64,000 bases of DNA from NCBI RefSeq assembly GCF_004022705.2, contig NZ_RZOY02000020.1:1-64000 (forward strand), written 5' to 3'. Under the pieces are notes generated by a model that saw only the letters and a list, made by a program, of their open reading frames with translations, made no database searches and was not told where the DNA came from. Below, one piece after another: positions 6,872-16,242 of the stretch. The stretch comes from Mesorhizobium sp. M2D.F.Ca.ET.226.01.1.1 (lineage in GTDB: Bacteria > Pseudomonadota > Alphaproteobacteria > Rhizobiales > Rhizobiaceae). The position numbers were made by a program, and so were the translations under genes. Position 1 is the first letter of the stretch. Each line of letters begins with the position of its first letter.

Positions 6872-9454
6872 TTAGGCGGGGACAGACGCCCTACTGCGAC
6901 GCCTGCCCGGCTTGTCCGTGTCTCGCTCGCCTGACGTTTCGGGTTCGGTCTCAATGATCTCGCCCGCCACCACGGCGCGGGTCCGCTCCAGCATCGCGGG
7001 GATGTCCCGCGCGGGCAGCGGGCGGCTGAGCAGGAAGCCCTGCGCCTCGGTGCAGCCTTCTCTTCGGACCCGTTCCAGCTGCTCCACGGTCTCGACGCCC
7101 TCGGCGGTGGTCTGCATCCCGAGGCTGTTGCCGAGGCTCGTGACCGCTCGAATGATGGCGACGGAACTGTCGATATCTCCGGCGTCCGTGATGAAGGATT
7201 GATCGATCTTGATCTTGTCGAATGGGAACGAGCGCAGATAGCTCAAGCTCGAATATCCGGTTCCGAAGTCGTCCATCGCGATATGAACGCCGAGCATGTG
7301 GATATGTTGCAGCATCGAGAGAGTCGCCTGGCTGTTGGCCAGCAGCACTGTCTCGGTGATCTCAAGCTCAAGCCGGCTGGGGGGCAGTCCCGAGATATCC
7401 AATGCCTCGACGATGGTGGAGAGCAAGCGCGCGTTGCGAAATTGCGCCGGGCACAGATTGACGGCGACCTTGATGCTACCGGGCCAGCTTGCCGCGTCGA
7501 GACAGGCTTGCTTGATAACCCATTCACCGATCGGGACGATGAGGCCGATGTCCTCGGCCAGCGGGATGAATTCTCCCGGGGATACGATGCCGCGCGTCGG
7601 GTGATGCCAGCGCAGCAGCGCCTCGAAGCAGCTGACCTCGCCGCGGTCGAGATTGAGGAGCGGTTGGTAGTAGATTTCGAACTGCTGCCGCACCACCGCT
7701 TCGCGCAGGTCGAGTTCGAGAAACCGCCGCGCCTGCATGCGCGCATCCATTTCCGGTTCGAAGAACCTGTAGGTTCCGCGGCCTTCCGCCTTCGCCCGGT
7801 AGAGCGCCATGTCGCCGGTCTTGAGAAGTTGGTCGGCGTCAATGCCATCGTCCGGCGCGATCGAGATGCCGATGCTGGCGCTGATCATAACCCCGTGGCC
7901 ATCGACGACATAAGGTGCGCTCAGCCCATCAATGACCCGTTGGGCAAGAGCTGTCGCCTCGACCGGCTGATCAACCGCGGTTTGAATGATCACGAACTCA
8001 TCGCCGCCGAGCCTTGCCACGGTGTCGCCTTCACGGGCCACCTGTTTCAGTCTGGCGGCGACCTCCTTCAGCAAGGCGTCGCCAACCGGGTGCCCCAGCG
8101 TGTCGTTGACCATCTTGAAATGATCGAGATCGAGGCAGTGGAAAGCAATCTTGCTACCATCACGCCGCATCTCGACCAAAGCCTCCTCGGCGCGTTCGCG
8201 GAACAATATGCGATTTGGAAGCTCGGTAAGTCCGTCGTGGCGCGCCATGTATGAAATCTTGGCTTCGCTCCGCCGCAAGTCGGTCACGTCATGGTGAGTG
8301 GCAAGCCACCCGCCGCCCGGCAGTGGCTGATGGATGAGGTCGATGGTGCGTCCGTCCCTGAGTTCCACCAGGCTCACCGTCCGCTCTGCGCGATCGATGG
8401 TCTCCGTCAGCTGCTGCACATACTTTTCCGGGTCATGGCCGGCATAGAGGCCCGCCGCGATCCGGAACCGCATCAAATCGATCCACGGCGTGCCGGGACG
8501 AGTCAGGGGCTCCGGCACATGGTAGAGATCGGCGTAGCTTTGGTTGCACAGAACCAGCCGCCTCTCCGCATCGAACATGCAAAGCCCTACGGGCATATTG
8601 GCGGCGGCCGCGGCCAATTGCTGCCGCTCCAGCTCGGCTTCTCGGGCCAAGGCATCGCTGCGCTCCAGGCTGGCCCGGTAGCCGGCAAAGGCCGAGAACA
8701 GCACTCCAACCTCGTCCTGCCGATCCCTTTTCAGCGCAATGAGACTCGAACGGCGCTCGCCCTGCGCCAAGCAACGCATCGCCTCGGTCACGGCGAGGAT
8801 CGGCTTGCTGACATTGTGGCGTATCCAGGCGACAAGCCCACCAAGACACCCGGCGGCAAAAAGAACTGCCAGCCAAGTCAATCTTTGCGCAACGGTGTAG
8901 GTCCTGTCCGCCATCACCGCCGCGGCCGTGCTGCGCTCGTTGGTGAGGGCCAGCAGGTCGTCCAATCGCTGCGTGGCGGCGGCAACGGTCGGGAGCGATA
9001 CCGTCTCGAACTCCTTGACAGCCATTGTTCGCCCTCCTGTTTCGAGGAGCGGGAAAATCGATGTCAGGGAATCTTCGTAGGCCGTCCATAGGTTGACGAA
9101 CTGGTCGAACAGCTGCTGCTCGGCCAGCGATCCGGCACTCCGGCGATAGGCGCGCCGACCTTGCAGTATTTCGTCGCTTTCCCTCGCCATCTCCTTCTCA
9201 ATGCCGGCTATCTGCGCAGCCTCGGCAGTGCGCACGCGCAACGTCGCATAGAGCTGGTGTTCCGCGAGGTTGCGCTTCATCTCGCCGACGATCTGGACCT
9301 GGGGCAACCAAACGCTGGTGATCTCGCTCGTGACCTTGTTGAGTGATCGCAGTTGCGCGACCCCAAATACTCCCACGGCCACGACGCACAGCAGCGCCAG
9401 CCCAAAGCCCAACGAGAGCTTGGTCCCGACGCTAATGTCCTTTAGCCCTCTCAT
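6872..9454 (-). CDS. Membrane-bound GGDEF/EAL cyclic-di-GMP protein with HAMP and PAS
   Basis: An 860-residue protein likely to make and/or degrade cyclic di-GMP under a periplasmic signal. Order of parts: a transmembrane segment at residues 14-34, a four-helix sensor-like periplasmic region to about 190, a second membrane segment at 191-211, HAMP to about 265, a PAS-like region at 280-395 and GGDEF at 400-565. The GGDEF sequence is intact (483-487), with an RxxD inhibitory site REGD at 474-477. EAL covers about 575-835, with EALLRW at 611-616 and DDFGTGYSSL later on. Both catalytic signatures are kept, so either activity is possible. A Pro/Arg-rich tail of about 25 residues ends the protein. 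It stands alone between IS remnants and a pseudogene. Confidence 0.93.
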   Translation of the reverse strand: MRGLKDISVGTKLSLGFGLALLCVVAVGVFGVAQLRSLNKVTSEITSVWLPQVQIVGEMKRNLAEHQLYATLRVRTAEAAQIAGIEKEMARESDEILQGRRAYRRSAGSLAEQQLFDQFVNLWTAYEDSLTSIFPLLETGGRTMAVKEFETVSLPTVAAATQRLDDLLALTNERSTAAAVMADRTYTVAQRLTWLAVLFAAGCLGGLVAWIRHNVSKPILAVTEAMRCLAQGERRSSLIALKRDRQDEVGVLFSAFAGYRASLERSDALAREAELERQQLAAAAANMPVGLCMFDAERRLVLCNQSYADLYHVPEPLTRPGTPWIDLMRFRIAAGLYAGHDPEKYVQQLTETIDRAERTVSLVELRDGRTIDLIHQPLPGGGWLATHHDVTDLRRSEAKISYMARHDGLTELPNRILFRERAEEALVEMRRDGSKIAFHCLDLDHFKMVNDTLGHPVGDALLKEVAARLKQVAREGDTVARLGGDEFVIIQTAVDQPVEATALAQRVIDGLSAPYVVDGHGVMISASIGISIAPDDGIDADQLLKTGDMALYRAKAEGRGTYRFFEPEMDARMQARRFLELDLREAVVRQQFEIYYQPLLNLDRGEVSCFEALLRWHHPTRGIVSPGEFIPLAEDIGLIVPIGEWVIKQACLDAASWPGSIKVAVNLCPAQFRNARLLSTIVEALDISGLPPSRLELEITETVLLANSQATLSMLQHIHMLGVHIAMDDFGTGYSSLSYLRSFPFDKIKIDQSFITDAGDIDSSVAIIRAVTSLGNSLGMQTTAEGVETVEQLERVRREGCTEAQGFLLSRPLPARDIPAMLERTRAVVAGEIIETEPETSGERDTDKPGRRRSRASVPA

Positions 9455-9876
9455 CTAGAAAACTGCAAACGCAAGACCAGTCCTCGTCAAATAGCATCGA
9501 GCTTTAGCGAATAGTAAAAGTATTCCTAGTGTCGCGTCTAAGGTATTAATGCTGGCTTAAGACTGCGTAATCCCCTAGAGGATCGACCAAACCACGTTGT
9601 AAAAGGCCGGCGGATGAAGCTCACCGATTTCCATATGATCCGATGACGGGCCTACAATGAGATCGAGGTGCTCGCACCTAGTCTTGGAAGCCGCTTGCAG
9701 CTTCTTTCACCGCACCGTGGGATCGGCCTTCGATCCCCTTCGAATGTAGCGAGGCCAGCCCATATTATGCACGACGATGGGGCTTTGAGGCTGGCAGTCG
9801 AATCTATGATCGGCAGTGTTCATCAGCCGAGGAAGGAGCGCCGCGGCGCGCGCCGAGGCGGTGCGCGAACTCGAGC
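9455..9876. other. Intergenic region upstream of the polymerase-like gene
   Basis: The promoter of the minus-strand GGDEF/EAL gene should lie just after 9455. No complete gene is visible. A short piece at 9613-9643 reads MKLTDFHMIR in one frame. From 9816 a frame reading RGRSAAARAEAVRELERDR looks like coding sequence that feeds, after a one-base shift near 9878, into the next ORF, so the decayed gene probably begins upstream of 9877. I looked for a tts box, the promoter element of rhizobial type III effectors, and did not find a convincing one. Confidence 0.4.
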
Positions 9877-12348
9877 GTGATCGCCGAGATCGAGGCGAAG
9901 GAGCCGCTCGAAGCGCTCGACACCTTCATGGCGCAGAACGCATCGATGATCCAGGCCCAGCATGCAGCCTCCAGCTTCGATGTCCATCGGGTCCTTCAGG
10001 CCATGGACCACGAGCCGAGACCGCCGCAAGGCGATGCCGGACTGATGCGGCTGCCGGTGGTCGACATGCAAGGCCGGCCGCTGGCCAGCGAAGCCGAGTT
10101 GCGCTATTCCATTTTCCACCGCTTGACCTCGGGCGCGGTGAAGGTGGTGGCGGTGCAGCTAAAGGGAACTCCGACTGGAGCCATGCTGACACGCACGTTC
10201 ACCGTGGAGGGCGTGCCCTACCGCATGGACCTGTTCGGCGGCAGCAAACTGAAGCCGCCGCAAAAGAGCCTGAACCAGCTTGCCTCTCACCTGCCTTTCA
10301 CGGCCGCAGAGGCCCCAAGCGGCAAGCTTTTGGCGATCCCCTATGCCGAGACGGCTCCGGGTACGGCCTTTGAGCAGCTGTCGCGGGCCTGGGCGCCGTT
10401 CAAGGAAGCCTATTACTATACCCAGCGCCGCGGATTTGCCGCGCCGCCGGGCATCCCCGACATTGGCCCCCATGATTATGCGCTGGAAGGGTGCTTCAAG
10501 CTGTCCCTTCTGCCCGACCATCCCGCAGGCGCAGTGCATCCCTTCCGGTTCGAGGGGCGAGACGGCGAGATCGCCTTGCGGCCGCATGACGGCTGCGGCT
10601 TCATTAGGGCCTCACTGGCCGAGCGCATGCCGTCCATTGCCCGGGCTCGCCACGACGCTCCCGAGCGGATGCCTGCCTATGCCGATAAAAGGCAATCGGC
10701 GGTACCGCCCTCGGCGCTGCAACATTATCCGCGTAGCGTCGAGGTAGCACAGGAGACCCGCGAGAAGGCTCAGGCTTGGCTCGAAACCCATCAAAGCCTC
10801 ACCGCCGAGGAGCTGTTCCGGACGGTCACGGGCGGGCATATCGAGGGTTCGAGCGCTATCGCCGTGCCGTCCAGCGACGAATGCCTGCATGTGCCGACGG
10901 GCAAGAGCAAGACCTTGACCCGTGACGCTGGCGTGCTTGTCGGACGCTCCCCCTATGACAAGCCCAACCTGCGCCCGTTCGCCGCCGACCGGGTCAGGTC
11001 GGCGCGCGATGGCGACCGGACCGCGGCGTTCCTGGATCGGTGCGTGGCCTTCCAATATAGCTTCAACTTCGCGCACAGGTCGGGGGCTGGGCTTGCCGCC
11101 GACGATCCGACCTTCTTTGCCAAAGGCATCTTGATCGTTGTGCCCGACGAAATGTGGCCGGCGGACTTCGCCGAGCGCGGGGTCGTGATGTCTGCCGAGG
11201 ACGTAAAGTGCCATTCGTACTGGCTGGAGGAAAAGGACCGGGTCAAGGCCGACACCGCGCTCGAGTGCGTCGGCATCCTGCAGGCGACGGAGGTGTTCGC
11301 GCCCGGCTCTTTGGTTGCGGTTCCAAGCGTCGAACAAAAAATGCTCGACGGCGATTTTGATGGCGACACCGTCGTCATCATTGGCGACCAGCCTCGCCTT
11401 TACGAGCATGTGCGCCAGTTCGACGCGCAGCTGCAGGCGCGCGGCATCGCCTCGATGAAGCCGCCGAAGTCGCACACGCCGGCCATTGAGAAAAGCGGCT
11501 ACCAGTTCACCCGGTCCAAGCAGATCCTGTCGGCCACCGGGCTGGTGCTGGAGACCTACAGCTGCCTGCAGCGCAACGTGCTGGCGCAGCCGCTGGAGGC
11601 GCAACGCTGGTTTGCCGAGCGTGCCATCTTCGGCACCTACGAGGGCATTCATAATGAGCTCAAGGCCGACATCCGCGCACTGTTGCAGGAAGATCGGCCG
11701 GATGGCCAGGCCCTCCATGAGCTCATCGCCAGGGCGAGGGAAGACAGCAAGGCCGCCAGGCATCCGGTGGCCTGCGAACTGGCCGCGTTGTTAGTGGCCG
11801 AGCTCCAGGACTGGAACCTGCAGCTCAATAGCGAGCCGGCTCATGAGCAGTCGGAAGTCAAGCTGCATGAAAGCGCCATCAATCTGTTGAGCGTCGGCAT
11901 CAAGGTCGGCACTGACGCCTACAAGTCCGATACCGGTGCGCGGGTGTTCATGCAAAAAACCACCGAATTGCAGCGGCTCTTGGAGCAGAGGCCGGGCTTC
12001 AAGTCGGCGCCATATGTCAAGGCGCAGGCGGCAAAGCTCCACCAGGGCCGGTTCGACGTCGATGGCAGCCTGGCGGATCTGAAGGACAACCCCACGCTGG
12101 CGGCATCGGTCATGGAGGCCTCGATCAGACTCGCCGTCGAAAAGCGCATTCTGCTCAGCGCCTTAGCAATCTCGGCCGAAGACGACCGCGCCAGCACGAT
12201 AACGCTGAGCAGCGAACAGGCCCTTGAGCGGGCCAGGCTCGAAGCCGCCCCCGCCGAAGCGCAAGAAAGCGCGATTACCAAAAATTGTGCATGCGGTTGC
12301 CGAGCTTTTGCGGCAGGACGGCATCGAGGTGAAGGTGCCGCATCTTGA
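9877..12348 (+). pseudogene. C-terminal part of a giant protein with a DxDGD polymerase-like domain
   Basis: An 823-residue open frame without a normal start; homology-like sequence extends upstream in another frame. The key feature is MLDGDFDGDTVVIIG at residues 489-503 (D493, D495, D497). This is the DxDGD metal-binding signature of double-psi-beta-barrel RNA polymerases: beta-prime of cellular RNA polymerase (NADFDGD) and eukaryotic RNA-dependent RNA polymerases (DxDGD). Upstream there are strands in KGILIVVP and PGSLVAVPS, the place where the barrel should be. Downstream, GTDAYKSDTG (678-687) recalls the AVDxPKTG-type motif after the DxDGD loop in RNA-dependent RNA polymerases. After about 12,255 the frame changes and the protein continues as a shikimate-kinase domain. 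The whole may be the tail of a large type III effector-like protein. That last point rests on memory of the Mesorhizobium Mlr6361 / Ralstonia SKWP family. Confidence 0.6.
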
Positions 12349-13240
12349 CCAACGGTCGGGCGGGCAGGTCTGGATAGCCGACGAGTTGACCGGCCAGAGC
12401 GTGAGCACGGCGCCGGAGGCCCAACTGGTCACCAATGCCGTGCGCCATGTCTTCGAGATCCCGGACGAGGCTTTTACGCGCGCCTTCAGGAAGGCGGCAC
12501 TGGCCTTCGAGGAGCGGGACTGCAGCGAGGTCGAGACCACCAACTGGGTCATCAGGATGGACAGGCCGCGGTTACGCGGCGTTCACACGGCGTTCAGAAC
12601 CGCGCAGAACTATCGCTTCGAGGTCGAGTTCCCTACGCCGGCCAGTTATCGGGCCGAGCTCGCGCACCGCGCGCAGAGCTCACAGCTAGTCCCCATTCCC
12701 CGTGGTGCCTGGGAGATATTACACTGGGACTCGTCAGGAGAAAGCAGGTCGAGGGCGGCAGGGACCTCCAGGTCGCCCATCGTCGCAAGACAACAGATTG
12801 CGGTCGCTCGCTCGCCGCAAGCCGGCGAGATCCTCGCGGCCCTCGGTACGCGGCCGGTCGTGCTCGTCGGCATGCCGGCGAGCGGCAAGTCGACCATCGG
12901 CGCCCAGCTTGCCAAGGAGTTGGGGGTGGAGTTTGTCGACATCGATAAGCATATCGTCGCCGATCACGGCAATCTGATGGAGATGTTCGCCGACCCTGGC
13001 CGTGGCGAGGCGCACTTCAGGGACCTGGAGACCAAAGAGCTCGCCAAGCAGCTGGAGAGAGGCCCCATCGTCATCGCAACCGGCGGCGGCTGCTTTGGCA
13101 AGGAGTCCAATCAAGCCCTGATTCTTAATAAGGCGAGGTCGATCTGGCTCGACACCCGAGCTGAAAGAGCTCCGCAGGCGCCTCGAGAGGGACACCAGCC
13201 GGCCGCTGCTGCAAGGCGCCGACATCGAGCAGAAGGTTGA
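12224..13240 (+). pseudogene. Shikimate-kinase-like domain of the same broken gene
   Basis: Continues the polymerase-like gene one frame over; the join lies between about 12,240 and 12,290, near a run of five C. A linker of about 200 residues (KARLPKIVHAVAELLRQDGI and so on) leads to a P-loop kinase of the shikimate kinase family. It has Walker A GMPASGKST from residue 216, FVDIDKHI, GEAHFRDLE (the Arg and Glu pair that contacts shikimate) and IVIATGGG. All active-site motifs of the family are therefore present. Near 13,155 another frameshift interrupts the lid region, after SIWLDT. This is not the housekeeping aroK, which is a free-standing protein of about 180 residues, usually next to aroB. 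Confidence 0.65.
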
Positions 13241-13670
13241 CCAGCTGTACGAAGAGCGCAGTCCGTTCTACCAAAAGGCCGATATCAGGTTGCCCCTCGT
13301 CCCGCCCTTTCAAAAAGACAAGAAGGACGCCCGCATTTGCGTGAAGGAACTCTACGCTTTCCTGTGCAGCGACAGAGAAGCCGCTCTGCCCGCTGCCGAG
13401 ATATCACATGTCTCCGGTGCTTCCGGCACCGCCATCAGCATGTCCCCAACAGCTCAGCGCATGCACGATGATCATCACAACGGCTACGATTGCGGGGGCG
13501 GCGTCGTGGAAACCATCCAGGCGCCGGCGGCACTATTGAGTGAAAGGGAACGGCCGCCGCTCCTCGACACCCTCACCGCCGACCCGCAGCCTTTGCTGGC
13601 CGGCAATAACGCACGAGCGAATTTAGCGTCTTCCACGAGAAGCAGGGAACGCTCAAGTCGAGGACGATAG
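13152..13670 (+). pseudogene. C-terminal tail of the shikimate-kinase-like domain
   Basis: After the frameshift at about 13,155 the kinase continues as TPELKELRRRLERDTSRPLL followed by QGADIEQKVDQLYEERSPFY and QKADIRL, the expected lid (R-PLL) and last helices of a shikimate kinase. A further 110 or so residues of low-similarity tail lead to the TAG at 13,668. With the two preceding frames this gives a composite protein of about 1,270 residues, lacking its N-terminus. There are at least two frameshifts, and probably a third near 9,878. Confidence 0.55.
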
Positions 13671-14258
13671 CTTAGGCGTCGCAGGTTTGGTGCAGGGTGC
13701 GGGTTCGCACCGAATGCTAATAAAAGTGGGAAACGCATGCATAAGTCGTGAGAAGCCTGATGGCCGAGTTGATCCGGCCTGGATGACACAAACGTACAAA
13801 GACGAACCGCCGGTGCCGGGTCGCGCGCCAAATCCTGGTGATCGACCGGAAAGGATCAGCTCCGAGTCTAAACGGCATCGTCAACTTAATGAAGCGCGGA
13901 TACTATGACAGAGTGACCCAATCCACCGCCGCGCCATTGCGTCGGTTTCGACAGATAAGATGGATTGGGCAGGCGAGCTCAAAAGAGCGATTGTAAATCG
14001 CAGTTGTAGCAGTGTAACAAACTGCGTAACAAAAAGCGCGAAAAGATTAGCATTTTCAGCAGGATAGGCGTGAAACCGAATCCCTCCCTCTCCGCCATCC
14101 TGCTTCGCGCTGCGCGCTTCGCAGGATCGACGCGATCCTTCGCGCCAAGCAGGATGGCCTCGGCAGCAGCGTGAAGCAGCACACACTCGCGTGACAAGAA
14201 TCCGCTATGGTCGGTAGAATATGGTCTCAGGGGATCATTCTGCGGAGGGCCGGTCGAC
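13671..14258. other. Island/chromosome junction region
   Basis: No protein gene is supported in these bases. The region contains the isolated tRNA-Ser 3' end (14,078-14,097), immediately followed by a long inverted repeat: CCATCCTGCTT at 14,095-14,105 against AAGCAGGATGG at 14,148-14,158. That repeat could be the terminator of the original tRNA gene or a palindromic repeat. Upstream, at about 13,975-14,035, is an AT-richer stretch with GTTGTAGCAGTGTAACAAAC. I read the region as the right edge of the accessory block. Confidence 0.5.
14078..14097 (+). other. Partial tRNA-Ser 3' end, probable attachment site (att)
   Basis: GAATCCCTCCCTCTCCGCCA matches the 3' part of a tRNA-Ser: last bases of the T-loop (GAAT), the 3' strand of the T-stem (CCCTC), the acceptor 3' strand (CCTCTCC), discriminator G and encoded CCA. 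The sequence before it does not fold into the rest of a tRNA, so only the tail is present. Integrative elements of Mesorhizobium and other rhizobia insert into tRNA genes and leave such a 3' duplicate at the far end. The gene content changes across this point. I infer an attL or attR site; the intact tRNA-Ser would be at the other end of the element. Confidence 0.7.
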
Positions 14259-14723
14259 ATGCGCTCTGGGCGGAATCCAACGGTGTCCGGCCGGTCTTTG
14301 GATTGGCCGTCGGCCGGACGAACGATAGCGGTTGCTCTTGCAATCGCGTTTTCCTTCTCGCCTTCGCACGCGGCACAGCATCGTCTGCCGAGCGGTTACA
14401 AATGGGGCCGCTGCCTGCTGGTCGTTCACGGCGAGACCCGCATCTCCGGAAAATGCTCCTATCAGATCGAGCAGGGCGGCGATTTCAACATCCAGGGGCC
14501 CAACCAGGTTTTTGCAGGCATCGACTATCCCGACACGCATAGCGGGGCCGGTGAGATGTCAAAAGATTACTGGGCAGTCGTCTACAAGGACGGAGATTCC
14601 TGGGCCGGCTATGCGAATGCGGATATTCGCGACACGCACGGCGAGGCTGGAGATTGGGGAGAACTTCGCCGCGAAGGCGCCTGCTATGTCGGGAAGGACG
14701 TCAAGGTCTGCCTTTGGCGTTGA
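14259..14723 (+). CDS. Secreted hypothetical protein, 154 residues
   Basis: I do not recognise a named family. The N-terminus has a basic start (MRSGRNPT), a hydrophobic stretch TIAVALAIAFSFSPSHAA at about residues 22-39 and a likely signal-peptidase cleavage after SHAA. The exported part has four cysteines (CLLVV, CSYQI, CYVGK, CLWR), which could form two disulfides, and many Tyr, Trp and Gly residues, as in small periplasmic beta-rich proteins. It is the first gene on the chromosomal side of the proposed attachment site and converges with the ammonia-lyase-like gene. Confidence 0.75.
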   Translation: MRSGRNPTVSGRSLDWPSAGRTIAVALAIAFSFSPSHAAQHRLPSGYKWGRCLLVVHGETRISGKCSYQIEQGGDFNIQGPNQVFAGIDYPDTHSGAGEMSKDYWAVVYKDGDSWAGYANADIRDTHGEAGDWGELRREGACYVGKDVKVCLWR

Positions 14724-14754
14724 CCGGCTCTTCGCCATTCGCTCTTCGCGAAAT

Positions 14755-16242
14755 TCACCCCACCACATCCGCCCCGCGGATAAAGTCCCGCAGCATTTCC
14801 ATGTCCCACGACAGCGGGCGGTCGTCGCCGTAGTGCGGGATGCGTCGGCGCACGGCGCGGTAGATGGCGTCCGTGCCGGGTGCCCGCGCGGCCTTGCCGG
14901 ACAGGAAGTCATGCGCCTGCGCGGCGGCCATGAGCTCGATCGCCAGGATGTATTCCGCATTGTCGATGACGGCCAGAAGCTTGTTGGCCGCCACTGTCGG
15001 ATGGGCGAGGAAATCTTCCTGCAGGCCGGAAGTGACGCCGCCATCCGTCGCCGCCGGCGCGGCGAGGCGCCGGTTGACGTTGCTGAGCGAGGCGGCGGTG
15101 TACTGGGCGATCATGAAGCCCGAATTGCAGCCGCCTTCGGCGGCGAGGAACGCCGGCAGATTGTTGACAAGCGGATTGACCAGGCGATCGATGCGGCGCT
15201 CGCTCATTGCCGCGACCTGCGCCAGCGCGATCGTCAAGCCGTCGGCGGTCTGCCCGAGCGCGGGGGCGACCGGATGCGCCTGCGAAAACACTTTCGGCTC
15301 ATCGGGCGTGCCGGCCACGGCCGGGTTGTCGGTCACCGAAGCGAGCTCACGGTCGACCAGCAGTGCCGAGCGTTCCAGCACCTCGCGAGCCGCGCCATGC
15401 ACATGCGGCACGGCGCGAAGGCTGAGCGCGTCCTGCGTGCGGCTGCCCTGCGCAGCCTCGATCAGCCCGCTGCCGTCGAGTAGTTGCCGCAACGAGGCGC
15501 CGACCGCCTCGATGCCAGGCGACGGTCGCATGGCCAGCACGGTTTCGTCGAAGGCCGCCATTTGCCCGCCGGCTGCTTCCAGCGTGAGTGCTGCCGCCGC
15601 ATCGGCCCAGGACAGCAGACGCTCGGCGCGAACCAGCGCGATGCTGGTGAGGCCGGTCGCGCAGGCCGTGCCGTTGACGAGACTCAAGCCTTCCTTGGCG
15701 CCCAGCACCAGCGGCTCCAGGCCGATCTCGGCCAGCGCCTCGCGGCCGCTCATCCTGCGTCCGGCGACCGTCGCCCTGCCCTCGCCGATCAGCACCAGCG
15801 CGATATGCGCGTTATGCGTGAGATATCCGGCCGATCCTCGCGACGGAACGTCCGGAACGCAGCCCCGCTCGAGGAAGGTGAGCAGGTTGCGCACGATCTG
15901 CGGCCGCACGCCCGAATGGCCATGCGCGAAATTCGCCACCTGCGCGGCAATGACGGCGCGGATACTGCGTTCCGGCACCAGGTCGCCGACGCCGCAAGCG
16001 TGGCTGAGGATGATGTTGCGCGACAGCTTCTCCTGCAGGGCCGGCGCCACCACCTGGCTTGCCAGCGCGCCGACCCCTGTGTTCACGCCATAGGCCCGAA
16101 TGCCCTTCTCGACGAGGCTTGCCACGATGCGATTGGCTTGCGCGATGCGATCCCAGGCGGCCGGCGCCAAGGCCAGATTTTCGCCGTCGCCGACACGCGC
16201 GATGTCGCGCCAGCTTGCGGCATTGTCGATGGTTATCGTCAT
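14755..16242 (-). CDS. HAL/PAL/TAL family ammonia-lyase homologue without the MIO triad
   Basis: A 495-residue protein with the overall sequence of histidine/phenylalanine ammonia-lyases: YGVNTGVG (51-58), SHACGVGD (80-87), VNGTACATG (189-197), QDALSLR (270-276) and LQEDFLAHPTVAANK (from 408). In true lyases the electrophilic cofactor MIO forms from Ala-Ser-Gly in GSVGASGDLAPLAH. Here the segment reads GSAGYLTHNAH (136-146), exactly three residues shorter at that place, so the triad is absent. The active-site Tyr of QDxYSLR is Leu273, while Arg276 and Glu409 remain. Ammonia-lyase activity is therefore doubtful. It may be a pseudoenzyme or catalyse something else. It stands alone; no hut genes flank it. 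Confidence 0.85.
   Translation of the reverse strand: MTITIDNAASWRDIARVGDGENLALAPAAWDRIAQANRIVASLVEKGIRAYGVNTGVGALASQVVAPALQEKLSRNIILSHACGVGDLVPERSIRAVIAAQVANFAHGHSGVRPQIVRNLLTFLERGCVPDVPSRGSAGYLTHNAHIALVLIGEGRATVAGRRMSGREALAEIGLEPLVLGAKEGLSLVNGTACATGLTSIALVRAERLLSWADAAAALTLEAAGGQMAAFDETVLAMRPSPGIEAVGASLRQLLDGSGLIEAAQGSRTQDALSLRAVPHVHGAAREVLERSALLVDRELASVTDNPAVAGTPDEPKVFSQAHPVAPALGQTADGLTIALAQVAAMSERRIDRLVNPLVNNLPAFLAAEGGCNSGFMIAQYTAASLSNVNRRLAAPAATDGGVTSGLQEDFLAHPTVAANKLLAVIDNAEYILAIELMAAAQAHDFLSGKAARAPGTDAIYRAVRRRIPHYGDDRPLSWDMEMLRDFIRGADVVG

Noticed and set aside
9455..9880. A tts box (type III effector promoter)
   Set aside because: I looked for the TCAG...GAAAGCT-type consensus upstream of the polymerase-like gene and found no acceptable match.
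12224..13670. Housekeeping shikimate kinase (aroK)
   Set aside because: The kinase domain continues a much larger upstream protein through a frameshift and lies on the island side, away from aroB.
13687..13908. A 73-codon ORF after the shikimate-kinase tail
   Set aside because: No ribosome binding site or family; lies in the junction region with random stop density in other frames.
14095..14158. A full tRNA gene at the att site
   Set aside because: Only the last 20 bases of a tRNA-Ser are present; the following hairpin does not form D or anticodon arms.
14755..16242. Functional histidine ammonia-lyase (hutH)
   Set aside because: The MIO triad is missing, the catalytic Tyr is Leu, and no hutU, hutI or hutG genes are nearby.
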